11,867 nt of DNA from positions 1-11,867 of the forward strand of contig PKSZ01000308.1 in the NCBI GenBank assembly GCA_002869425.1, in the 5' to 3' direction. How positions within the stretch are numbered: position 1 is the first letter of the stretch; every line of letters starts with the position of its first letter. The translations under genes were made by a program, and so were the position numbers. This document shows, one piece after another, positions 1 through 8,400 of the stretch. The notes under the pieces are model-generated. The model searched no databases. It had not been told where the DNA came from and saw nothing but the letters and a program-made list of their open reading frames with translations. This DNA is from Marinilabiliales bacterium. GTDB lineage: Bacteria > Bacteroidota > Bacteroidia > Bacteroidales > BM523.

Positions 1-1303
1 AAGCAGGCATAACACATTCTTTTACAAATTTTTCACCTGTAATATCAATTACATAGTAAACGATAAATAGCAGAACAGAAACTACAGTAGGCATGCCAAT
101 TCCACCTTTTCTAATGATGGCTCCCAGTGGAGCGCCAATGAAGAAAAGCACAAGGCAGGCAAATGAAAGTGTTAGCTTTTTGTGCCAGGCTATTTGGTGT
201 TTCCATATCCATTTATTTCGGATAAAAAAGTCTTCACTTGTTGTGTTTATGTATGTTTTGGTTGATCGGGCATAGTTGGCTGCCATAGTAATAATTTTGA
301 CTTTTTTCTTAGTGTCCATAGCATTAAATAAACTATCAACATTAACTTTTTTATACCCTTTCTCTTTTTGTATCGTTTTTGCAGAATCTGTTTTAATTTC
401 CTTTCTATAGAAATTTGTACTGTACAAGCTATTACTGAATTGGTTTTTTCGATCCTTAAACGCATCTTTAAGAGAATCTTCCGCGCTTCTCAATTGTTTA
501 ATATTAAGCATCTTATATCCGTCTTTGAATAAATCTTCATCAGATCGCTCCATGCCATAACCTTCCAACATTATTGCAATGGTTTGTTTGGAAAAGTTAT
601 GTCTTCTGTGGGGATATTTTCTTTTGTCAGCTCTAACGCCGTCTTCTCTCACTTCTTCATAAGTGTGGCCATTGTATAAGGTGAATACCAGCATATCCTG
701 CTGCTGAGTTACTTTCATAGAGCCTGAATCTGCTATCGTTACATTGGAATTGCCTTTTTTATCCCTGTGATCATAAATCATCAGGTCATACATCATATTT
801 GTATTCTTATTTTTATCAGCAATTTTAATACTTATATCATCAATTCCATTGTAGAAAATACCGGGTTTTACATCAAGCTCTGGTCTCTTATGTCTTACAT
901 CATAAAGCAATGTAGTCATTTTTAAATTGGCAATGGGCAGGAGATGATTGCTGAAAAGAAATGCAAGAGTACTGATTAACATCGTTACTGCAATAAGCGG
1001 TGTCATTATACGCATGAGTGAAATACCTGCCGATTTACAGGCTACCAATTCGTAATGTTCACCCATGTTTCCAAATGTCATTATTGAAGAAAGTAGAATA
1101 GCAAGTGGCAATGCCATAGGAACCATAGTTGCACTGGCATATAGCATCAATTCGGCAATAATATTTAGATCCAGACCTTTTCCTACAAGCTCATCAATGT
1201 ATTTCCAAAGAAATTGCATTAAGAGCAGAAACACTGATACAAAGAATGTTAGGATCAGTGGACCTATATAATTTCGTATTATTAACCAGTGGAGTTTTTT
1301 CAC
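1..1303 (-). CDS. LptF/LptG family permease (YjgP/YjgQ), C-terminus outside window
   Basis: Inner-membrane permease subunit of the Lpt system, which takes LPS from the inner membrane and passes it to the periplasmic bridge; it works with the LptB ATPase. The frame is open from the GTG at 1301-1303 to the window edge, 434 codons, with no stop. The N-terminus reads VKKLHWLIIRNYIGPLILTF, then a first membrane segment (about 10-30), a second (about 48-72, rich in M, P, A, L) and the family signature GEHYELVACKSAGISLMRI near 75-95. A long hydrophilic periplasmic insert (about 125-370, containing NVTIADSG and LYNGHTYEE) follows, as usual in Bacteroidota. The visible end has the hallmark FFIGAPLGAIIRKGGIGMP and another membrane segment. 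GTG is preferred over the in-frame TTG eight codons upstream because family members start with MKKLH-like sequence; AAGGAA lies about 11 bases before it. LptF and LptG cannot be told apart here. Probably 40-60 residues are missing. Confidence 0.93.
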   Translation of the reverse strand, partial: MKKLHWLIIRNYIGPLILTFFVSVFLLLMQFLWKYIDELVGKGLDLNIIAELMLYASATMVPMALPLAILLSSIMTFGNMGEHYELVACKSAGISLMRIMTPLIAVTMLISTLAFLFSNHLLPIANLKMTTLLYDVRHKRPELDVKPGIFYNGIDDISIKIADKNKNTNMMYDLMIYDHRDKKGNSNVTIADSGSMKVTQQQDMLVFTLYNGHTYEEVREDGVRADKRKYPHRRHNFSKQTIAIMLEGYGMERSDEDLFKDGYKMLNIKQLRSAEDSLKDAFKDRKNQFSNSLYSTNFYRKEIKTDSAKTIQKEKGYKKVNVDSLFNAMDTKKKVKIITMAANYARSTKTYINTTSEDFFIRNKWIWKHQIAWHKKLTLSFACLVLFFIGAPLGAIIRKGGIGMPTVVSVLLFIVYYVIDITGEKFVKECVMPA

Positions 1304-1372
1304 AGGTATTGCTTTTCCTTGAATCAACGAAGATAAAAAGAAAATATTTTAAAAACAGCAAAGAATAGAAGC

Positions 1373-1753
1373 TTAACCGCCCAGGATGTGTTTTAATTCA
1401 GATATTTGAGAATCCCAAAGATTTTTAGCGTCCTCAATCTCGTCTTCTTCAGCAAAATCAGTAATAATGAGCGCAACATCGCCTGTTAAATCATCGGTGT
1501 TTATTTTAAATTCAAAATAGCTGTCATCATCTTCCTCCTCCCATTGAAACTTCACATTTTTACAATCTTTTTTTGACACCAATTCTGCTTGTTGCTCTGT
1601 TCCATCCCAAATAAAAACAAAATTTTTCCCTCTCACATTAACATCATCGGCAAACCATTCAGAAAGGCCACCAGCTGTGCTTAATCTGTTAAACAATACT
1701 TTACGGGAAGATTTAATGTTGTATTCTAGAGTATATTTAATTTTATCGGACAT
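1373..1753 (-). CDS. START-like domain protein (Bacteroidota START_2 type)
   Basis: A 126-residue soluble protein with no signal peptide or membrane segment, so probably cytoplasmic. The start is MSDKIKYTLEYNI; codons further upstream are in frame back to 1873 but encode Lys/Ile/His/Phe-rich sequence unlike the family. The segment around residues 26-36 (TAGGLSEWFADDV) and the acidic end (TDFAEEDEIEDAKNLW, then ILGG at the terminus) match what I remember of the Pfam START_2 family, whose members are about 125-130 residues and restricted to Bacteroidota. The fold is that of Bet v1/START helix-grip proteins, which bind hydrophobic ligands; no ligand or reaction is known for this family and none is visible here. 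The gene ends 69 bp before the permease start on the same strand, so the two are probably cotranscribed. There is no clear Shine-Dalgarno sequence, only TTTTAAGA before ATG, common in this phylum. Confidence 0.88.
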   Translation of the reverse strand: MSDKIKYTLEYNIKSSRKVLFNRLSTAGGLSEWFADDVNVRGKNFVFIWDGTEQQAELVSKKDCKNVKFQWEEEDDDSYFEFKINTDDLTGDVALIITDFAEEDEIEDAKNLWDSQISELKHILGG

Positions 1754-1776
1754 TCTTAAAATTATTGTTGATTCTT

Positions 1777-1807
1777 GCAATATAATATAAAAAGCTTTGA
1801 AAACAAA
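1777..1807 (-). promoter_or_regulatory. Candidate promoter for the START-like gene and permease
   Basis: On the minus strand TTTG (1807-1804) is followed after 19 bases by TATATTGC (1784-1777). This resembles the Bacteroidota consensus TTTG-N19-TAnnTTTG with two mismatches at the end of the -7 element. It would start transcription near 1770, about 17 bases before the ATG at 1753, which is a reasonable leader. The region is very AT-rich, so a chance match is possible. Confidence 0.35.
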
Positions 1808-1911
1808 TATGTGCATGCGATTGAAGGTATTCTTTTGATGAATTATAATATATTTATGATAAATACGATACATTTTATGTTATTGAAGTGTTTGAAAAGG
1901 GAATAAATAAT

Positions 1912-1940
1912 TTTGTTTAAAAAATAAAATATTATATTTG
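1912..1940 (+). promoter_or_regulatory. Promoter of tRNA-Met
   Basis: TTTG at 1912-1915 and TATATTTG at 1933-1940 are separated by 17 bases. The -7 element is a perfect TAnnTTTG, the recognition sequence of the Bacteroidota housekeeping sigma factor, and the spacing falls in the range reported for Flavobacterium. Transcription would begin near 1946-1948, about ten bases before the mature tRNA 5' end. Confidence 0.75.
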
Positions 1941-1955
1941 CAAGCCTAAAATTAT

Positions 1956-2029
1956 GGCGAGGTAGCTCAGGTGGTTAGAGCGCAGGATTCATAATCCTGA
2001 GGTCGTGAGTTCAAGTCTCACTCTCGCTA
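1956..2029 (+). tRNA. tRNA-Met (anticodon CAT), elongator type
   Basis: Full cloverleaf by hand: acceptor GGCGAGG (1956-1962) pairs with TCTCGCT (2022-2028) with G-T pairs at both ends; D stem GCTC/GAGC; anticodon stem CAGGA/TCCTG around loop TTCATAA with anticodon CAT at 1990-1992; variable loop AGGTC; T stem GTGAG/CTCAC with loop TTCAAGT; discriminator A at 2029. CCA is not encoded. It lacks the initiator features (unpaired position 1-72, three G-C pairs at the base of the anticodon stem). An Ile-CAT tRNA modified by TilS is less likely because the acceptor lacks the C4-G69 and C5-G68 pairs known as TilS determinants in E. coli, but this rule is not fully tested in Bacteroidota. Confidence 0.96.
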
Positions 2030-2030
2030 C

Positions 2031-2062
2031 AAAAGGCTCCGGAAAAGGAGCCTTTTGTTTTT
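2031..2062 (+). terminator. Intrinsic terminator of the tRNA transcript
   Basis: AAAAGGCTCC (2031-2040), a six-base loop GGAAAA and GGAGCCTTTT (2047-2056) form a perfect 10-bp stem, followed by GTTTTT. It starts two bases after the tRNA discriminator base, so the tRNA forms its own single-gene transcription unit. The stem has an A tract on its left side, but the unit on the other strand points away, so a bidirectional role has no obvious use. Confidence 0.9.
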
Positions 2063-2142
2063 CGCCGCAGTCAAAATGGTAGAGTAATAGGGTGTGAAGA
2101 CGGATCAAAACAACTATTTGAGGATTTGTATTATCTGGTTTA

Positions 2143-2174
2143 TTGAATTTTCATAACTTCTTACATTACATTTG
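2143..2174 (+). promoter_or_regulatory. Candidate promoter of the giant adhesin gene
   Basis: TACATTTG at 2167-2174 is a perfect TAnnTTTG -7 element, and TTG at 2143-2145 lies 21 bases upstream, inside the spacing range seen in Bacteroidota. Transcription would start near 2181 and give a leader of about 170 bases before the ATG at 2352. It is the only place in this intergenic region where both elements can be paired. Confidence 0.4.
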
Positions 2175-2260
2175 TCATATTCTTTAACAGTTCACTCAAA
2201 AAAATAGAGATTTTGATTAAAAGCAAGGATAAATAATTTGTTTCGCTGTATTTTTGATTA

Positions 2261-2279
2261 CCAAAAAAGTATTTTTTGG
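2261..2279. repeat. Perfect inverted repeat in the leader of the giant gene
   Basis: CCAAAAAA (2261-2268), GTA, TTTTTTGG (2272-2279): an 8-bp dyad with a 3-base centre. It could be a binding site for a dimeric regulator or a hairpin in the mRNA leader. It is a poor terminator because the stem is mostly A-T and there is no T tract after it. Confidence 0.4.
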
Positions 2280-2351
2280 ACGAAAAACAATGAACAGATG
2301 CTTTCTGTTGCTCGTTTCTTAATTATTATTACGAAATGAAACAACTTATAA

Positions 2352-2489
2352 ATGTGTTTATCGTCTGTATCATGTATAAGATGGAATTTGAAAAGCTGCA
2401 CTAACTATATTCGATTATTCAATCTTTGCAGATTGATGTTTCTTTTGCCTGTTTTATTGCTTGTAATTCAGGACAAATCAGCATATGCA
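2352..2489 (+). other. Sec signal peptide of the giant adhesin
   Basis: Residues 1-46. Basic residues R10, K14, R21 and R27 precede a hydrophobic stretch LMFLLPVLLLVI, then QDKSAYA and Gln47. AYA followed by Gln is a classical signal peptidase I site, and a Gln start is common in Bacteroidota exported proteins. There is no Cys at the cleavage point, so it is not a lipoprotein. From ATG 2352 the region before the hydrophobic core is unusually long, which is why the TTG at 2388 deserves consideration as the real start. Confidence 0.85.
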
Positions 2490-5400
2490 CAAGGTGGAGA
2501 TTGTGGTCCCAATGTTCCTTATTATAGTGTTGATTTAACAGGTAATCCTGGTGGAACCTGGGTGTCTGACCCTCCGATTGTGCGACAGGGTAACTGTTGT
2601 GGAACCAGCAATCCTGATCGTTGCATCGAGTTTGGTGTTACACTTGATTCTGCGGCTGTTGCAATTAGTTTTTCAATTAGCTCCGGTGCAGTTCCTCCGG
2701 GAGCTCTATTTTACCAGATAAATTGTGGACCGCCAACACCTGTTGGAGAAGCTATTTGTGTGGATGGTGTTGGACCTCATTATATTACTTTTTGTAAACC
2801 CGGTGCTAATCTAAATACTTATGCGATAACATCTATACCTGAGCCATCGGTATCACCAGGCTCAATTACTACATTGGGATGCTCAATAACAATGGAAGTT
2901 TATGGTTTAATTGATTCACTAATAACATGGACAGATATTACATCAGGTACTGGTGAATATAATGCATATCTGGATTGTACTTCTGGTTGTAGTGTAGCAC
3001 ATGTTAGTCCATTACCAGGTTACCCCGATTATGTAGATTATATGGTTTGTGGTATTCCTGAGTCTGTTTGTGCTCCTCCTGAGCCATTTTGTGATACAAT
3101 TCGTGTGAATTTTATACCACCAATTGAAAATGATCCTATTGGTGTAGAATATTGTGAAAATAACCCGGGAATTTTAATCGGTGACGTTGTTAATGGTGGA
3201 ATGCCACCGTATAATTTTATCTGGACAGATGCCTATGATGGTCTGGGTAGTGTTGTTGGAACAGATTCAACATATTTTGCACTAACTCCAGGAGATTATT
3301 CAGTTGTTATACAGGATGCAACATATCCTGATTGTCCGGAAGTAATAAACAATATTACGGTAACAGAAAGTCCGATGCCTACGGTTGATGCCGGTGCTGA
3401 CCAGTTTATTTGTGAAGATCAGGGTTCTGTATCACTAAACGGGATTGTCACAGGTGCAACAGGAGGATATTGGCATGGCGGCTTGGGCCTAATAAGCCCC
3501 AATGATTCGGTTCTATCTGTAACATATACACCTACTGCTGATGAAATTGCCAATGGTATGGCTCAGCTTATTCTTGAGACAACAGGAAATGGAGCTTGCA
3601 ATCCTGTTTTGGATACCGTCAATATTACGATATCTCCTGTTATTAATATAAGTCTGGATGCTCCATCAATTATTTGTTATGGTGAAACCACCGATATTAC
3701 AAGTGCGGTTACAGGAGGTATTCCTCCGTATTCCTATTTGTGGAGCAATGGGGCTACTACAGCAAATTTGAATGATGTTGGTGCCGGTACGTATACCTTA
3801 ACAGTTGTAGATGCAAATCCTGCTATGTGTAATGCTACGGCTACGGTTACATTAAATGAGAATCCGTACCTGGAATTGGTTACAGCAGCAGGAAGCATTA
3901 TGTCCTGTTCAATTACAACCAATATTGATGTAACTGCAAACGGTGGAACGCCAGGTTATAGTTATGCATGGAGCAATGGATTAACAGATTCAAGTATTGT
4001 TGTTATTTCTGGTGAGTACTCGGTTACATTAACAGATGCCGTGGGATGTACTGATGTTGATTCAATGGTAATTATTGCTCCTACTGTGGATTTAACAGCA
4101 ACAATTCCTGAACCTGAAAACCTGTGTTATGGAAGTACAACTGAAATAACAGCGACTGCTTTTGGTGGTTTTGGAAATTATACGTATGCATGGAATACAG
4201 GCGAAACAGATAGTACAATTACTGTACCTTCTGGAATATATTGCGTTACAGTTTCCGATGATGTGGGTTGTTTGTTTAATTCCTGTATAACTGTTGTTAT
4301 TGATTCTTTGCTGGAAATAGAGTTTAATGTACCTGATATTATCTGTCTTGGTGACAGTACAAGCATAACATCAATTGTTACCGGAGGGCAGGCTCCATAT
4401 AATTATTTGTGGAGTACTGGTGATTCAGATACGAGTGTATTCCAACCAGCAGGAACATACACATTAACAATTACAGATTCTAATCCAAATGTTTGTGAAG
4501 CTGAAGCAACTTTAACTGTGAACGAAGCTACACAACTTGTTTCTTCATTAACCCCTTTGGATGTGAGCTGTTTTTCATATTCCGATGGTCAGGCCTCAGT
4601 CTCAGTTAGCGGTAGCGTGCCACCTTATAATTATGTTTGGTCTAGCAGTAGTACACTGGATAATATCACAGGTGTTCCAGCTGGTTATTATTATGTAACT
4701 ATTACAGATTCAATTAATTGTAGTATTGTAGATTCAGTTGAGATTACAGAACCTTTGTTGCTTGAAATTTCTATTTCTGATTCTGCAGATGCACTTTGTT
4801 ATGGATCAGCAGATGGTAGTGCAACAGCAATTGCAACAGGAGGAACCCTTGCCTATGAGTTTTCCTGGTCGCCAATTGGAGGTACTGATGCTGCTGCAAC
4901 ATCACTGCCAGCTGATAATTATACGGTTTCAGTTACCGATGCAAATGCTTGTACAGCAAGTACAAATGTTATTATTGCTGAACCTCCTGATATTATCTTA
5001 TCTAACGCAACAACGAATGTTAGTTGCTTTGGTGGTGCAGATGGAAATACAACGGTAAATGCTTCCGGGGGAACACCTCCATTTGAATATTTATGGTCCG
5101 ATGGACAAACCAGTCAGACTGCAACAGGATTAGCTGCTGGAACATATTCTGTTACTGTAACAGATAGTCACCTTTGTACAGAAACTCTTTCTGTTACTGT
5201 TACGGAACCTCTTTTGTTAACAGCTGTAATCGATAGCTCTTCTGATGTTAGTTGCTTCGGTGGTAATGATGGTTATGCCTCAGTTCTGGTTCAGGGTGGA
5301 ACAATGCCATATTCCTATAACTGGACTCCATTTGGAGGTACAGCCTATTCTACAGATATACTTAGCGAAGGTTCTTATACAGTAAATGTAACCGATTCCC

Positions 5401-8400
5401 TGGGATGTACAACATCTGCCAGCGTAACAATAAATCAGAATCCATTGCTGCAAGTGGAGATGGATCCTACTTCTCTTATATCATGCGATAGTACAATTAC
5501 AATTGATATTCAAACAACTGGTGGCGATGGTAGTTATTCTTTTATATGGAGTAATGGTGTGCTTGATTCAACTAGCTTGGTGGTAAATTCAGGAACCTAT
5601 TCAGTAACTGTTACTGATGGAGAAGGATGTACACATAGTGATACTACTACAGTTGTTGCATATAACAGTACCTTGGCTGCTGAAATATCTGGCGATGAGC
5701 TAATATGTGATGGTGCATCAGAAATATACAGTGTAACAATAACACCTGGTGAATCACCATATTCCTATGATTGGAGTACTGGTGAAACTACAGAACAAAT
5801 CTCCTTTGCAGGGGGAGATGTGTGTGTTACCATTACAGATGGTGTTAGTTGTGTGTATACCAATTGTATGCATGTGGAGGTGCTGGATCCTGTTGTGGTT
5901 TCAGTTATTGATACAACGGTTTGTGTAACAGATAGTGGTTTTGTTTCAGCTAGTGCAATTGGTGGGGCTCCTTCATATACTTTTAGTTGGAGTTCAGGAG
6001 AAAATTCAGATACAATATATCAACCTTTAGGAACATATTCTGTAACAGTAACGGATAGTATCGGATGTGTAGGAACTGCATTGGCCACAGTGGCAAATCA
6101 TGTACCACTGGCTTTTGCTTATAATTATGCAAATATCAGTTGTAACGAAGGGAATGATGGATTTATAGAATCCAGTATTTCGGGAGGTATAGAACCATAC
6201 CATTACATATGGTCAGATAGTTCTACAGATGAAGGTATTTATTTTCTTCCAGATGGAACATATAGCCTTACAGTTACCGATGAGGTTGGGTGTTCCGCAG
6301 TAGATTCTGTAACATTAACACAACCCGATCAGCCTTTATTGCTGGATAGTGTAATTGTTCATGTATCCTGCTATGGAGGTTCTGATGGATATGTTGAAAT
6401 TGTTCCTTCTGGTGCAACTCCACCATATGATATTATGTGGTCGCCGGGAAGTTCGCAGAATTCATATCTTGTAGATTTACCCATTGGTACATATACTGCT
6501 TTCGTTTCGGATTCCCTGGGGTGTTACGAATCTATGGCATTGGTAGTAGAGCAACCAACACCTGTACAAGCAACAATTATCAATCAAACGAATGCCAGTT
6601 GTTTTGGATTTACTGATGGAGCAGCTGAGGTTCAGGCTGGAGGAGGAACTCCTCCTTATGCTTATATTTGGTCAGATGGTATTGCTAATGATTCTGTTGT
6701 GAGTGGTCTTTCTGCAGGATCTTACCAAGTAACTGTGTATGATGCACAGGGATGTCCTGCAATAAAAAGCTTCACAATTACAGAACCTCCTTTGTTTTCT
6801 GCAGTATCCGGTGGTGATGTGGAAATCTGTTTTGGAGATGATACTCAATTACAAACTACTCTGACAAATGGTATTGCTCCGGTTTCATACAGCTGGTCAC
6901 CATCAGAAGGACTAAGTGATACTTCATTATCCAATCCAATAGCTGCACCCAATGTAACAACCAGTTATGAAGTTACCATATCAGATGCCAATGGATGCAT
7001 AGCACAAGCAGCTACTTTGGTTACTGTACATCCACTTCCGGAAGTTGTAATTACAGGAGATACTGCTTATTGTCCCGGATTCGGTGTTGTATTGGATGCT
7101 GGTGCGGGTTATAATACTTATAACTGGTCTACAGGAGATATTACACAATCTGCAGCCATTAATTCTCCGGGAACATATTATGTTACAGTTACTGATGTGA
7201 ATGCTTGTACAGATATTGGTAATTTTGAAGTATTTGAATATGTACAACCCGCAATATTATTAGTAGGTGATGGAATAGATTGTTATGGTGGTATAGATGG
7301 AAGCATTGAGTTATCAGTTGATGCAGGATTAGAACCATTTACCTATTTGTGGGATAATGCCTCTACAACACAAAATTTGTCTAACTTATCGGAAGGACAG
7401 TATTGTGTTACAGCTACAGATGCCAATTCATGTACAGTATCAGAATGTATTACACTTACGCAACCTCAGTTTCCTTTGGAAGTAACATTATCAGTTACAG
7501 ATGTTGATTGTTACGGTGCTTCTACAGGAGCTATTATTAGCAATGTTACCGGCGGTACAGCTCCATATGAGTATATATGGTCTGATGGAAGTACTAGTAA
7601 CAATTTATCAGGTATACCAAGTGATCTTTATTCACTGACTGTAACAGATGCTAATGATTGTGTTGTTTCAGTTTCGGATAGTGTACTTCAACCAACTCCG
7701 ATTCAACTAGTAGATACAGTAAGTCCTGCCAATTGCGGTCAATCGGATGGATCAGTTTATGTTGGTGCAACAGGAGGAACCGGACAACTTTCGTTTGAAT
7801 GGTCAACAGGTGGTACCGATAACTACATTGAAAATGTTCCTGCCAGTGTGTACACTGTATCCATAACTGATGAGAATAATTGTCTGTTAACCAGTGATTT
7901 CTCTGTGTCAAATGAGCCCGGTCCAAATGCTTCAATTATTGATTATACAAATCCTTCCTGTAATGGATTTAATAATGGAACAGCAACTGTTGAAGTGCAG
8001 GGAGGTACAAGTCCATACACTTATTTATGGGGAGATTCCCTGGCTCAAACTACAGTTACTGCAGGAAACTTATATGCAGGAGTTGTTTGGGTAACTGTTA
8101 CTGATACAAATAATTGCAGCGATTATGCTTCAATAGAATTGATAGAGCCATTGGCTATTTCAACTAATTTCTCAACATACAATCCTACTTGTTTTGGTTA
8201 TAGTGTTGGATGGGCAACTGTTATGGCAAGTGGAGGTACTCCTCCGTATGATTATCAGTGGACAAGTGGCGGTGGTGGTTTACAGGATTCCATCAATACT
8301 GGATTGTCTGAAGGAACTTATGAAGTATTGGTTAGCGATTCTTTACAATGTGAATATTTGTCTTCGGTAAATATTATTCAACCAGATCCGGTGATTTTTG

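Larger units (their letters stand above)
2063..2351. other. Non-coding upstream region of the giant gene
   Basis: No frame longer than a few dozen codons and no resemblance to a known RNA is visible. It holds a candidate promoter at 2143-2174, a second -7-like element TATTTTTG at 2249-2256 with no good partner element, an 8-bp perfect inverted repeat at 2261-2279 and a 6-bp hairpin at 2293-2309. The 9-base word TTTTGATTA occurs at 2211-2219 and 2252-2260, which may be chance in such AT-rich DNA. Confidence 0.6.

Noticed and set aside
93..275. Plus-strand frame of 60 codons near the left edge
   Set aside because: It lies opposite the permease gene, whose frame is continuous and matches a well-known family; the overlapping frame has no family-like motif.
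1065..1271. Plus-strand frame of 68 codons and minus-strand frame at 247-465
   Set aside because: Both overlap the permease coding frame; the 1065-1271 frame is antisense to its conserved membrane segments and the other is a shifted reading of its periplasmic insert.
1754..1873. Longer start of the START-like protein at 1873 (40 extra residues)
   Set aside because: The extension is rich in Ile, His, Phe and Lys, covers the probable promoter, and family members begin close to the MSDKIKY-like start.
1990..1992. tRNA as initiator Met or TilS-dependent Ile
   Set aside because: Position 1-72 is a G-T pair, the anticodon stem lacks the three G-C pairs of initiators, and the acceptor lacks the C4-G69/C5-G68 pairs known from E. 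coli tRNA-Ile2.
1956..2062. Possible integration site for a mobile element at the tRNA-Met gene
   Set aside because: No second copy of the tRNA 3' end is seen downstream and no integrase, and the tRNA is followed at once by its own terminator.
4738..5058. 106-codon frame inside the giant gene, very rich in Gln and Leu, and similar frames at 7894, 10252 and 11206
   Set aside because: These are +1/+2 readings of the repeat array; the Thr/Gly/Ala-rich modules read in another frame give Gln/Leu runs. No own start region or family is visible.
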